NCBI RefSeq assembly: GCF_000585335.1
Contig: NZ_KK073872.1
Location: forward strand, 254,001-318,000
Length of the DNA: 64,000 nucleotides
Direction: 5' to 3'
DNA from: Cloacibacillus evryensis DSM 19522
GTDB taxonomy: Bacteria; Synergistota; Synergistia; Synergistales; Synergistaceae
Shown piece after piece: positions 1 through 7,772 of the stretch (within the stretch, counting starts at the first letter, position 1; every line of letters begins with the position of its first letter). Made by a program: the position numbers and the translations under genes. The notes under the pieces are model-generated. The model saw nothing but the letters and a program-made list of their open reading frames with translations. It ran no database searches and was not told the DNA's origin.

Positions 1-39
1 ATTGAAATAAGTCGTTTGATTTTCTTATCTTATTTCAAT
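1..39. repeat. Perfect 11-bp inverted repeat at the window edge
   Basis: ATTGAAATAAG at 1-11 and CTTATTTCAAT at 29-39 are exact reverse complements, separated by 17 AT-rich bases. There is no GC-rich stem with a U-run, so an operator or a weak mRNA hairpin is likelier than an intrinsic terminator. It lies downstream of the minus-strand gene that ends at 87. What lies to its left is outside the window. Confidence 0.5.
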
Positions 40-86
40 ATCATTGTCACTTCGCCTCCGTACCATTTCGCCCTTTACCGCGTCTC

Positions 87-707
87 TTACTTTTTCTTCT
101 CCTTCGCCCACTCGGCCTCTAGCTTTTCCAGTTCGTCGATGGTGATCTTTTTATAGCCCTTGGGCTCGTTGAAGAGGTTGGGGTCCTGCGGGGCCGTCTT
201 TATTTTTTGGTATTCGTAGGAGGCGGAGCCGTTCAGCGACTCCATCTTTACGGGGATGGGAAAGCCGCTGCGGTGCCATTCGTAGTACTGGTCCTGCGTT
301 TCGCCTTTGTTGTATTTCACCGTCACGAGGAATTTTTTGAGGCGGTAGCTGTCCACCATCTCGTAGCCGAGGTCTTTGCGCGAGAGGTCTCCGGTGTCTT
401 TCGCGGCGTTTGTTTCTTTGACGTCCCCGGGAATGACGCCCCAGAATTCCTCTTCCACGTAGACTCTCTTTTTGGGGAAGATGATCCACATTACCTTCTT
501 GTCGGCGCGCGTGACCTCTATTGAGTCCATGCCCTCCATTTCGAAGCGGGACTTTTGCCCCGTCATGTATATTTTCCCCTTGCGCACGGAGTCTCCGTCT
601 TTTTCAACGAATTCGGCGCTGAAGTCCAGCGCGAGAGCCTGCAGCGCGAGAGCCATGACAAGAATGGCGGCGGCCGCGGCGATCATCGTTATTTTTTTCA
701 GTTTCAT
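87..707 (-). CDS. Secreted/periplasmic protein, LolA- or DUF4412-like
   Basis: 206-residue protein with a clear Sec signal peptide: KLKK, then an alanine-rich hydrophobic stretch ending near ALALD at about residue 28. The mature part has the pattern of LolA/DUF4412-like proteins: extended beta-rich segments (KGKIYMTGQKSRFEM, VMWIIFPKKRVYVE, YYEWHRSGFPIPVKME) and a lysine-rich C-terminus. There is no lipobox cysteine, so it should be soluble in the periplasm. The start is supported by GAGAGGT five bases upstream of ATG 707. It stands alone, divergent from the transporter at 834. The family is judged by eye from the fold pattern, and the specific role is unknown. Confidence 0.7.
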   Translation of the reverse strand: MKLKKITMIAAAAAILVMALALQALALDFSAEFVEKDGDSVRKGKIYMTGQKSRFEMEGMDSIEVTRADKKVMWIIFPKKRVYVEEEFWGVIPGDVKETNAAKDTGDLSRKDLGYEMVDSYRLKKFLVTVKYNKGETQDQYYEWHRSGFPIPVKMESLNGSASYEYQKIKTAPQDPNLFNEPKGYKKITIDELEKLEAEWAKEKKK

Positions 708-833
708 GTTGTACCTCTCTTTACTTTTTGCTCCGCCGTGTTTTTGTGGTGATGACAGCGGCGGTTATTCTGATATTATATAATCGCCTGTGAGATCGCG
801 CATCAATTAAATTTATGATATGCCGGTGATATC

Positions 834-1712
834 GTGCTTTATGGGATTTTTTTGAGTGTCATTACCTGTTTCTGCTGGGGCAGCACGGCGTTTTTATTGC
901 GTGGGATAAGAGGGCTGGACGCTTCTGAGATGTCGCTGATGCGTTCCTGCGGCGGCCTTGTCTGCGCCGTCGGCCTGGTGTCTCTTGTACAGGGCGCGAA
1001 CGTGGAACAGCTTGGGGCTTCGGAGGCGCTGGTATTTATCGCCCTCGTGCTCTGCAACAACGTTATCGGCGACGTCTTTCTCTTCTTCGCGCTGCACCGC
1101 CTCGGCGTCGCGCGCGGCTCCGCGATCGCGAGCTCATATCCGATCCTTGTGGCGTTCGCCTCGCATCTCTTTTTCGGCTCTCCGCTCACGCCGGCGATCG
1201 TGACCGGCACGCTTCTTGTCGTCGCCGGGGTCGCGCTGCTCTGCCGCACCGGCCGGGATGAGGGCAAACTCTCCGCTTCGGGGCTTGTCTATGCCTCCCT
1301 CGCCAGCGTTTTTTGGGCCGCCGGGCTTCTATTTAATAATGAGCTGCTTGTGGAGGGGCTCACTCCCGCGACGGTCGTGCTGGGACGCGGCGTCACCTTT
1401 TTCTCGATCGCCTTTCTGATCTGGTTTTTCCGCCTGTTGACGGTCAAGCGGGATCTCGACGGTTGGCGGGTGTTTCTCAAAAGGGATTCTCTCTACGGGC
1501 TGCTGGCGGGGGCGTGCTCGCTGGGCTTCGGCGCCTGGTTTTATTCAAGCGCTCTGGAATATGTCTCCCCTGCCGTCGCCACGCCGATCGGGGCCTCTAA
1601 CCCGATAATCGCCTCGGTGCTCGCGATGCTGGTTTATAAGGAGCGGCTGCGCCCCGCGCAGTGGGCGGGGATAGCGCTGGCCGTAGGCGGCTCGATCCTG
1701 GTGACTCTTTGA
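834..1712 (+). CDS. EamA/DMT-superfamily permease
   Basis: 292-residue integral membrane protein with about ten hydrophobic helices in two homologous halves, the EamA (drug/metabolite transporter) layout. The N-terminus has the typical FCWGSTAFLLRG signature, and the second half ends in ASVLAMLVYKERLRPAQWAGIALAVGG, where the E-R pair before the last helix is typical of the family. The start is GTG at 834 with only a weak ribosome site. Members export amino acids or metabolites from the cytoplasm; the substrate cannot be told from sequence. It converges on metQ across a shared terminator. Confidence 0.85.
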   Translation: MLYGIFLSVITCFCWGSTAFLLRGIRGLDASEMSLMRSCGGLVCAVGLVSLVQGANVEQLGASEALVFIALVLCNNVIGDVFLFFALHRLGVARGSAIASSYPILVAFASHLFFGSPLTPAIVTGTLLVVAGVALLCRTGRDEGKLSASGLVYASLASVFWAAGLLFNNELLVEGLTPATVVLGRGVTFFSIAFLIWFFRLLTVKRDLDGWRVFLKRDSLYGLLAGACSLGFGAWFYSSALEYVSPAVATPIGASNPIIASVLAMLVYKERLRPAQWAGIALAVGGSILVTL

Positions 1713-1742
1713 CCTGAACGCCTGCCGTTCGCTTGATATGAA

Positions 1743-1780
1743 ACGCGCCCTCCCGTCTTTTCCCGGAGGGCGCGTCCTGT
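1743..1780. terminator. Bidirectional intrinsic terminator between the EamA gene and metQ
   Basis: Perfect 11-bp stem ACGCGCCCTCC (1743-1753) / GGAGGGCGCGT (1765-1775) around an 11-base loop, followed on the plus strand by CCTGTTTT. It sits between the convergent ends of the permease (1712) and metQ (1809). Confidence 0.8.
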
Positions 1781-1808
1781 TTTATTTGTGCGGCGCGGGA
1801 CGGAGGCC

Positions 1809-2588
1809 TTAGAACGCGGCGACGATCCCCTTCGGCACGAGGTTTTTATTGATGTATTCTTTGACTTCCTTGGAGTTGGCGGCCTTTACAAGCGCCTTCA
1901 CCGCGGGGGTGTCTTTATCCGCGCCGCGCACGACGAGGACGTTCGCGTAGGGGGAGTCTTTGCCCTCGATCACGATCGCGTCTTTCGCGGGGATCAGGCC
2001 GGCCTCGACGGCGAAGTTCGTGTTGATGACGGCGGCGTCGACATCCTGAAGGGTGCGGGGCAGCTGGGCGGCGTCAAGCTCGCGGATCTTGAGGTTCTTC
2101 GGGTTCTCGGTGACGTCCTTTGCCGTAACGAGCTCTCCGGCCTTGACCTTGATCAGGCCGCTCTTTTCAAGCAGGCGCAGCGCGCGGGCGCAGTTCGTCG
2201 CGTCGTTGGGGATGGCTACCTGCGCGCCCTTCTTGAGCTCGCCTATTTTCTTGATCTTCTTTGAGTAGAGTCCGAGCGGCTCGATGTGGATCTTCGCGAC
2301 CCAGGCGAGGTCGTAGCCCTTCTCTTTGTTCGTATTCTCAAGGTAGGGCACGTGCTGGAAGAAGTTCGCGTCGAGGGCCTTTTCGGCGAGCGCGGTGTTC
2401 GGCGTCACATAATCGGTGAATTCGACGATCTTGAGGTCATAGCCCTCTTTGGCTACGAGCTGTTTGACGACGTTCATGATGTCCTTATGCGGGAATGGGG
2501 TGACCCCGACCTTGATCTCTTTGCCGGCGGCGAGGGCCGCGGTGGGGATGATCAGTGCTGCTAGCAGTGCGAGTGCGATTTTTTTCAT
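1809..2588 (-). CDS. metQ: Methionine ABC transporter substrate-binding protein (NlpA family)
   Basis: 259-residue NlpA/MetQ-family binding protein. A signal peptide (KKIALALLAALIIPTAALAAG) is followed by the family motifs VGVTPFPHKDIM, FTDYVTPNTALAEKALDANFFQHVPYL and VAIPNDATNCARAL. Unlike many MetQ proteins there is no lipobox cysteine, so it should be a free periplasmic protein, which suits a diderm. It is the last gene of metN-metI-metQ on the minus strand, about 100 bases after metI, with AAAGGAGAG upstream of the ATG. It binds methionine (probably D and L forms) for the MetNI permease. The operon is probably controlled by the leader at 4337-4536. Confidence 0.92.
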   Translation of the reverse strand: MKKIALALLAALIIPTAALAAGKEIKVGVTPFPHKDIMNVVKQLVAKEGYDLKIVEFTDYVTPNTALAEKALDANFFQHVPYLENTNKEKGYDLAWVAKIHIEPLGLYSKKIKKIGELKKGAQVAIPNDATNCARALRLLEKSGLIKVKAGELVTAKDVTENPKNLKIRELDAAQLPRTLQDVDAAVINTNFAVEAGLIPAKDAIVIEGKDSPYANVLVVRGADKDTPAVKALVKAANSKEVKEYINKNLVPKGIVAAF

Positions 2589-2690
2589 GATTTTTTACTC
2601 TCCTTTTTATTTTTTGTCTTGGCGGTTATCAGGGACTTCGGTGCGCGCGGTGCTGAGGATCATCTCATATTCTATCCGACACCACCTCCG

Positions 2691-3326
2691 TTACCTGATC
2701 TTCTCGTAGATGTAATTTCCGGCGTACTGGATCACCTGAACGATCACGATCAGGATCGCGACGGAGTAGACCATGACGTCCGTCTGAAAGCGGTTGTAGC
2801 CGTATTTTATCGCCAGGTCGCCGAGTCCGCCGCCGCCGACGACGCCCGCCATCGCGGAGTAGCCGAGGAGGTTTATCGCGACTATCGCCCAGTTGAGGAC
2901 TATCGCGGGCATCGCCTCTTTGATCATCACGCCGAAGATTATCTGTGCGGTGGAGGCCCCGAAGGATCTCGCCGCCTCGACGACGCCGCGGTCGACCTCA
3001 AGCAGGCTGCCCTCCATGAGGCGCGCGACGAATGGGGTCGCCGCGATCGTCAGCGGTACGATCGAGGCGGTGCTGCCGATCGAGGTGCCGGCGATAAGGC
3101 GCGTCAGCGGGATTATCGCGATCAGCAGGATGATGAAGGGGAAGGAGCGCAGCAGGTTCACCGCCACGTCGAGCACGCCGTAGACGGCCTTGTTCGGCTT
3201 CAATCCGTTGGGGCCCGTTATTATCATCAGGATCGCCACGCCGGAGCCGAATATCCCCGAGAAAAGGGTCGACACCGCCACCATGTATAGAGTTTCCCAA
3301 AGCGCCGCGGCAAGCTCACTGCCCAT
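2691..3326 (-). CDS. metI: Methionine ABC transporter permease
   Basis: 211-residue permease with five or so transmembrane helices. It carries the MetI signature NLLRSFPFIILLIAIIPLTR and the EAA-type loop (EAARSFGASTAQIIFGVMIKEAMP) that contacts the ATPase. Length matches E. coli MetI (about 217 residues). Its start overlaps the end of metN by 11 bases, so the two are translationally coupled. It forms the inner-membrane channel of MetNIQ. Confidence 0.93.
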   Translation of the reverse strand: MGSELAAALWETLYMVAVSTLFSGIFGSGVAILMIITGPNGLKPNKAVYGVLDVAVNLLRSFPFIILLIAIIPLTRLIAGTSIGSTASIVPLTIAATPFVARLMEGSLLEVDRGVVEAARSFGASTAQIIFGVMIKEAMPAIVLNWAIVAINLLGYSAMAGVVGGGGLGDLAIKYGYNRFQTDVMVYSVAILIVIVQVIQYAGNYIYEKIR

Positions 3327-4284
3327 TTTTCATTACCTCCCAGTACATCTTGTTTTCACCAAGCCATTTTTCGATATTCGCCACGTCTTTATCGGCGACG
3401 TTGATGATGAGGAAGCCCATCACCGTCTCGCGGTACTTTTCGATGCGTCCGCCGACGATGGAGAAGTTTATGTTGAGGTCGCGCGCCATATTGGTGATGA
3501 TGCTGTCGTTGGCGACCTCGCGCGGGAACATCAGGCGGATGTTCGTGCCGGAGGGGATGACGGCGTAGTCGTCGGTGATGAGCTTGCGCAGCTCCTCTCC
3601 CGGGGCGAGGAAAAGCTTGTCCGTTTCGCCGGAGGCGACGATCTCGCCGCCGTCGAGGATGATGACCTTGTTGCAGATCATCTTCACGACCTCCATCTGG
3701 TGCGTGACGACGACGATCGTAACGTTGAGCTTCTTGTTGATATCCATCAGCAGTTCGAGTATCGAGATCGTCGTCTTCGGGTCGAGGGCGGAGGTCGCCT
3801 CGTCGCAGAGCAGTATCTCGGGATTCAGCGCCAGCGCCCTCGCGATGCCGACGCGCTGCTTCTGTCCGCCGCTCAGGTTGCGCACCTTCTCGTGCCTTTT
3901 CCCCGTGAGGCCGACCAGTTCGAGCAGTTCGTTCACCCTTGACTCGGCCTCGCTTTTAGGGGTGCCCCATACTTTGAGGGGGAAGAGGATGTTTTCAAAG
4001 ACATCCTTTCTGTTCATGAGGTTGAAGTTCTGGAAGATCATCCCCATGTCGCGCCGCAGCAGCTTCAGCTCTTTTTCGTCGAGGTCCCTTACCTCTTTGC
4101 CGCCCACGCGCACGCTACCCTCCGTGTAGCTTTCGAGCCCGTTGAGACAGCGCAGAAGCGTCGACTTGCCCGCGCCCGAATGGCCGACTATGCCGAAGAC
4201 GTCGCCCTTGTCCACTTTGAGGGAGATATCGGAGAGCACCTTATGGTCGCCGAAGTATTTCCCCAGACTGTTGATTTCGATCAT
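3316..4284 (-). CDS. metN: Methionine ABC transporter ATPase with C-terminal NIL sensor domain
   Basis: 322-residue ABC ATPase. Walker A is GHSGAGKST, the signature is LSGGQKQRVGIARAL, Walker B is ILLCDEATSALDP, and the switch histidine is in VVTHQM. Residues ~245-322 form the NIL domain that in E. coli MetN binds methionine and inhibits transport in trans. I take ATG 4284 as the start because GAAGGA lies about nine bases upstream; an in-frame ATG at 4305 has no ribosome site. It is the first structural gene of the operon, just after the leader terminator at 4337-4367. Expect transcriptional control by attenuation and enzymatic control through NIL. Confidence 0.94.
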   Translation of the reverse strand: MIEINSLGKYFGDHKVLSDISLKVDKGDVFGIVGHSGAGKSTLLRCLNGLESYTEGSVRVGGKEVRDLDEKELKLLRRDMGMIFQNFNLMNRKDVFENILFPLKVWGTPKSEAESRVNELLELVGLTGKRHEKVRNLSGGQKQRVGIARALALNPEILLCDEATSALDPKTTISILELLMDINKKLNVTIVVVTHQMEVVKMICNKVIILDGGEIVASGETDKLFLAPGEELRKLITDDYAVIPSGTNIRLMFPREVANDSIITNMARDLNINFSIVGGRIEKYRETVMGFLIINVADKDVANIEKWLGENKMYWEVMKNGQ

Positions 4285-4336
4285 GCAAAACCATCCTTCG
4301 CACAAAATCTTAAAATTTATAAAAGTTCCTCTTCAC

Positions 4337-4367
4337 AAAAAAAGACCGAGCCGCAGGGCCCGGTCTT
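4337..4367 (-). terminator. Intrinsic terminator (putative attenuator) in the metNIQ leader
   Basis: Read on the minus strand: 11-bp stem AAGACCGGGCC / GGCTCGGTCTT with loop CTGC and then a run of seven U. The only non-Watson-Crick pair is G-U in minus-strand RNA and would be A-C in plus-strand RNA, so the structure fits transcription toward metN. It lies 23 bases after the leader-peptide stop codon and about 55 bases before metN. Leader bases 4415-4422 (CAGGGCTC) can pair with the terminator's left arm and loop at 4354-4361 (GGGCCCTG) as an eight-pair antiterminator. Confidence 0.85.
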
Positions 4368-4389
4368 ATGATTTTACGCACGCGGCGCT

Positions 4390-4476
4390 CTAGGCGTCCG
4401 GCAAATCACAAGAGGAGCCCTGAGTGTACATGCACATCATCATGTTGTTGGCAAAATATCCAGCGCTGAATCTCAT
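4390..4476 (-). CDS. Met-rich leader peptide of metNIQ (28 aa)
   Basis: A 28-codon ORF starting at ATG 4476 and ending with TAG at 4390. It has a very strong ribosome-binding site (AAGGAGGAG, five bases before the ATG). Codons 10-16 read NNMMMCM, giving four Met codons in five positions plus a Cys. Together with the start codon, five of 28 codons are AUG. It lies between a consensus promoter (4508-4536) and an intrinsic terminator (4337-4367) directly upstream of the methionine transporter. The likely role is as a sensor ORF: ribosomes stalling at AUG codons when Met-tRNA is short would favour the antiterminator. The peptide itself probably has no function. The function is inferred; the ORF, Met run, ribosome site, promoter and terminator are all visible. 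Confidence 0.8.
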   Translation of the reverse strand: MRFSAGYFANNMMMCMYTQGSSCDLPDA

Positions 4477-4507
4477 GTCTGCTCCTCCTTCTTCAAATAT
4501 GGGCAAC

Positions 4508-4536
4508 ATTGTAGTAATGATTCGCGCGATTGTCAA
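4508..4536 (-). promoter_or_regulatory. Sigma-70 promoter of the metNIQ leader
   Basis: On the minus strand, TTGACA (4536-4531), a 17-base spacer and TACAAT (4513-4508). Transcription should begin near 4501, about ten bases before the leader-peptide ribosome site. Confidence 0.85.
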
Positions 4537-4626
4537 CCCCGTATTACATGCGGCACAGGGCAGCGGCATTTACTTTTTATGCGGTTAGAGGGAAACTATA
4601 GGCGAGGATAAGGGGGAAGGGGCGGC

Positions 4627-5289
4627 ATGAAGAAACGCATCGTCATAGCGGATGACCATAGGCTCGTCATCGAGGGCATAGCGGGGCTGCTGATTTCGAC
4701 CGGCGAGTACGAGATAGTCGGCCGCGCGGGCAACGGAGCCGAGGCCCTGCGGCTCATAAGGCGGCTCAAACCCGACCTTGCCGTGCTCGACATAACCATG
4801 CCGGAGATGGACGGCATAGACGCGGCGCGGGCGGTAAGGGCCGAACTGCCGGAGGTCAGGATACTCGTCCTCTCCGTACACAAGGATCTGCGCATGATAA
4901 TGGAGGTCATAAAGGCCGGAGCCGACGGTTACGCGCTCAAGGAGGCCGAACCCGATGAACTTATAAACGCCGTGAAGACGGTCCTCGCCGGCGACATATA
5001 CCTGGACTCAAAGATAACGACGCTGCTGGTGCGCGACTATATACGGAAGCTCAACATCCCGTCGATCCCGGAGGCGCGCCGCGGCGACCTTTCACCGAGG
5101 GAGTGCGAGATCGTGGCTCTCGTTGCCGGGGGGCTCGACGCCTACGAGATCGCAAAAAAACTCTGCATCACGCGCAACACTGTCGACGCGCACCGGCGCA
5201 ATATAATGCGGAAGCTCGACTGTAAAAACCTGCGCGAGCTCACGAGTTACGCGCTGTATTCGGGGCTGGTGAATCTTGATGAAGAATGA
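4627..5289 (+). CDS. NarL/FixJ-family response regulator
   Basis: 220 residues. The receiver domain (~1-120) has the acidic pair in IADDH, the phosphoacceptor Asp in LAVLDITMPEMDG and the Lys in ALKEAEPDEL. The C-terminal LuxR-type helix-turn-helix (~150-215) reads LSPRECEIVALVAGGLDAYEIAKKLCITRNTVDAHRRNIMRKL. The ribosome site is GGAAGGGG. The stop overlaps the start of the kinase at 5279, so they form a cognate pair. The target genes are unknown; the MFS gene at 6535 is the nearest downstream candidate. Confidence 0.9.
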   Translation: MKKRIVIADDHRLVIEGIAGLLISTGEYEIVGRAGNGAEALRLIRRLKPDLAVLDITMPEMDGIDAARAVRAELPEVRILVLSVHKDLRMIMEVIKAGADGYALKEAEPDELINAVKTVLAGDIYLDSKITTLLVRDYIRKLNIPSIPEARRGDLSPRECEIVALVAGGLDAYEIAKKLCITRNTVDAHRRNIMRKLDCKNLRELTSYALYSGLVNLDEE

Positions 5290-6334
5290 CGCCATACTCA
5301 ACGCGATCTTTACGAGCATTTACGCTCCCGTGGCGGTCTATCACGTAACGGGAGGCGGTGATGAACCTGTCGACCTTATCTACGACAGGGTCAACAGGGC
5401 TTATCTGGAACTCAACGATTTTGCGCAGGAAGAGATCATTGGCAGGCGGTACACCGAAGTCTGCCGCGACGAGACAGAGGAACCGTGGATGAAGTGTATG
5501 CTTAAAGTCGCGGCGACCGGTACCGCGGATTGCTGCGAAGGGATGTGCGTCCGGCGCACAGGCTATTATGTCAGCCTCCTGGCCTTTTCTCCCGTGGCCG
5601 GAAGGGTGGTGGCCATCGTCCGCGATCTGAGCGAGTGGCATAAAAGCAGGCTGAACCTGATCGAAAAACAGGAACTGCTGCAAAAGCTCACGACGCGGCT
5701 TACCCTCGCGGAGGAACGCACGCGCCGCGACATCGCGAACACGCTGCACGACGGCGTCGGCTTCGAGATGGTAACGATGCTGAACTCACTGCGGTCGCTG
5801 CGTGAAAAAACGGAGGGGCGCGACGCGAAGGAGCTGCTCGCCGACAACATCAGCCGCATGGAGAAGCTCATCGAGAACACTCGCTCCTTCACCTTTGAAA
5901 TAAGCCCGCCGCTGCTCTACGAGGCGGGGCTGGACGCGACGCTTGAGGCGTGCTGCGGCCACATGTTCGGGACGAACGGCGTCAAATGCGACTTCCGTTC
6001 GGAGGGGACCGAGATCCGCATCGCGGAGGATACGAAGGTGCTCCTCTATCAGATGGCGCATGAGATACTCGTGAACGTCGCCAAGCACGCGAAGGCGCGG
6101 AACGTACTCGTCATGACACGCTGGGGAGCGAAGAAGGTCCAGCTTTTCGTCAGGGACGACGGCGTCGGCTTCGACCAGTCCGGGGACAACCTCCCCTCCA
6201 CCACCTCCGGCATGGGGCTCTTCAGCATACGGGAGCGCATGTCGGCCATTGGCGGCCAGTTCAACGTCATATCGGAACCGGGAGCCGGCACGACGGTCAG
6301 CCTTATCGCGCCGATACGCCCCGCCGTGAGGTAA
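5279..6334 (+). CDS. Cytoplasmic PAS-type sensor histidine kinase (HisKA_3)
   Basis: 351 residues with no transmembrane helix. Residues ~8-120 form a PAS-like sensor module. The H-box of HisKA_3 is RRDIANTLHDGVGFEMV, and the HATPase_c domain has its N-box around HEILVNVAKHAKARN and G-boxes VRDDGVGFD and GMGLFSIRERMSAIGG. ATG 5279 is preferred over TTG 5276. The 11-base overlap with the regulator implies coupling. The lack of membrane segments suggests it senses a cytoplasmic signal such as redox state, gas or a small molecule; no cofactor motif is obvious. Confidence 0.88.
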   Translation: MKNDAILNAIFTSIYAPVAVYHVTGGGDEPVDLIYDRVNRAYLELNDFAQEEIIGRRYTEVCRDETEEPWMKCMLKVAATGTADCCEGMCVRRTGYYVSLLAFSPVAGRVVAIVRDLSEWHKSRLNLIEKQELLQKLTTRLTLAEERTRRDIANTLHDGVGFEMVTMLNSLRSLREKTEGRDAKELLADNISRMEKLIENTRSFTFEISPPLLYEAGLDATLEACCGHMFGTNGVKCDFRSEGTEIRIAEDTKVLLYQMAHEILVNVAKHAKARNVLVMTRWGAKKVQLFVRDDGVGFDQSGDNLPSTTSGMGLFSIRERMSAIGGQFNVISEPGAGTTVSLIAPIRPAVR

Positions 6335-6356
6335 CGGCCATCCCCGGACGGCCGTT
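6333..6356 (+). terminator. Hairpin after the kinase gene, weak terminator
   Basis: Seven-bp stem AACGGCC / GGCCGTT immediately after the stop codon at 6334. It is followed by CACATTT rather than a proper T-run, so termination may be weak. Confidence 0.4.
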
Positions 6357-6534
6357 CACATTTCCCCTATTCGGGGTCATTATTTTACCCGACATTTTTT
6401 CATATTTCACCAATTGACTTTAACAGCCGGCGCAATATTCAAAAGCGCGCCCTCTTAATATAATCCACTTAGGTTGAGTGGTTGGTTTTGCCGTAATAAA
6501 TACGGCGCATCTGGAAGGGGCTGGACTGGAACGG

Positions 6535-7689
6535 ATGAGAAAAGACAGAACTGTGATAGGGCTCAATCTTCCGGCGTTTTTGATGATGATAGGCGTGGGC
6601 ATGATAGTCGCTCTTTTTCCGCAGCGTATCATCGACTTTGACGGGGACGGCCGCCGCGTCGGCTACGTGGCCTCGATGTTCGCTCTGTCGTATATCGCGT
6701 TTCAGGTCCCGGTCGGGGCGCTGGCCGACAGGTTCGGGTTCAAGCGGTTTATCGCGCTGGGATACCTGCTCTGCTTTTTCGCGGGACTTGGCTATTATTT
6801 TTCCTCAGGCTCAATAATGATCTTTCTCGGGCGTCTGATCCAGGGCGCGGGAGAGGCTCCCGTCTGGGCGCTGGCCCCGGCTCTGCTCTCGGTGAAATTC
6901 TCATCGGACAAGGGGTCCTCCATAGGCCTCTATAACGCCATATGTTACGTCGGACTTACGGCCGGGCCGATACTTAGCGTCTTCCTGATAAACAGGTGGC
7001 GCTATGAGAATATGTTCCTGCTCTACGCCTTCGCCTGCCTCGCCGGCGCGGTGCTGACGCTCTGGCTTGTGGAGGATGTCCGCCCCAACGGGGAGTCTCC
7101 CGGCAAGGTCGATTTCTCAGGAGTGCGGGAGATGGCGCGGGATGGCGCGGCGCTGCTCACGCTCATCGGCATAACCGTCTACGGGGCCGGCTACGGAGTG
7201 TTCGTAACGGCGCTGCCCGTGTTCCTGATGAGCGAGAAATGTTTTGGACACTCGCTTGTCAGCGCGTTTTTTTCGCTCTTCTACATCGCGATAAGTATCG
7301 CCCAGCTCACGACGGGAAGGGCCTCCGACCGGTTCGGCCCAAGCCGCTTCATGGCGCTTGGCCTTCTCTTCGCCGCGATCGGGACCGCGGCGGCTCCGTT
7401 CCTTTTTTCGATCCGGCTGCTGGCCGCGCTCACGCTGGCGAGCGCGGGACTCGGGGTCTTTTACCTGGCCTCTATGATATTCCTGAACGAGACGGTCGAC
7501 GAGAGGCTCAAAGGTACCATCTCGGGAGCGTACTATCTGTTTTTCGGCGTAGGGCTGTGCTTCGGGCCGCCGCTATTTTCCCTGGTCATGGGCATGGTGG
7601 GATGCGCAAATTCGCTCATCTGTCTCGCCGCCCTCTTTGCCGCGTTTTCAGCGATCATGGCGGCCGGGCTCCGGCGCTTTGGACGATAA
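6535..7689 (+). CDS. Major facilitator superfamily transporter
   Basis: 384 residues and about twelve transmembrane helices. The loop 2-3 signature GALADRFGFKR and its repeat TGRASDRFGPSRF are classic MFS. GRLIQGAGEAPVWALAPALLS matches the helix-5 motif of drug:H+ antiporter-like families. I chose ATG 6535. The same frame is open from GTG 6478, but the extra residues are hydrophilic and unlike an MFS N-terminus. A TATAAT at 6459-6464 could serve as its -10 box. Substrate unknown. Confidence 0.85.
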   Translation: MRKDRTVIGLNLPAFLMMIGVGMIVALFPQRIIDFDGDGRRVGYVASMFALSYIAFQVPVGALADRFGFKRFIALGYLLCFFAGLGYYFSSGSIMIFLGRLIQGAGEAPVWALAPALLSVKFSSDKGSSIGLYNAICYVGLTAGPILSVFLINRWRYENMFLLYAFACLAGAVLTLWLVEDVRPNGESPGKVDFSGVREMARDGAALLTLIGITVYGAGYGVFVTALPVFLMSEKCFGHSLVSAFFSLFYIAISIAQLTTGRASDRFGPSRFMALGLLFAAIGTAAAPFLFSIRLLAALTLASAGLGVFYLASMIFLNETVDERLKGTISGAYYLFFGVGLCFGPPLFSLVMGMVGCANSLICLAALFAAFSAIMAAGLRRFGR

Positions 7690-7772
7690 AGAGACGGGGC
7701 GGCCGGCAGCGCCGTGATCCGCGTTGGCCGTTCCGCACATCGGGCGCGCTGTTTCAACAGACGGTGCGTCCC

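Noticed and set aside
4306-4500. SAM riboswitch upstream of metN
   Set aside because: The region is accounted for by a promoter, a ribosome site, a Met-rich ORF and a terminator. I see no S-box-like core before the leader ORF, although a covariance-model search was not possible.
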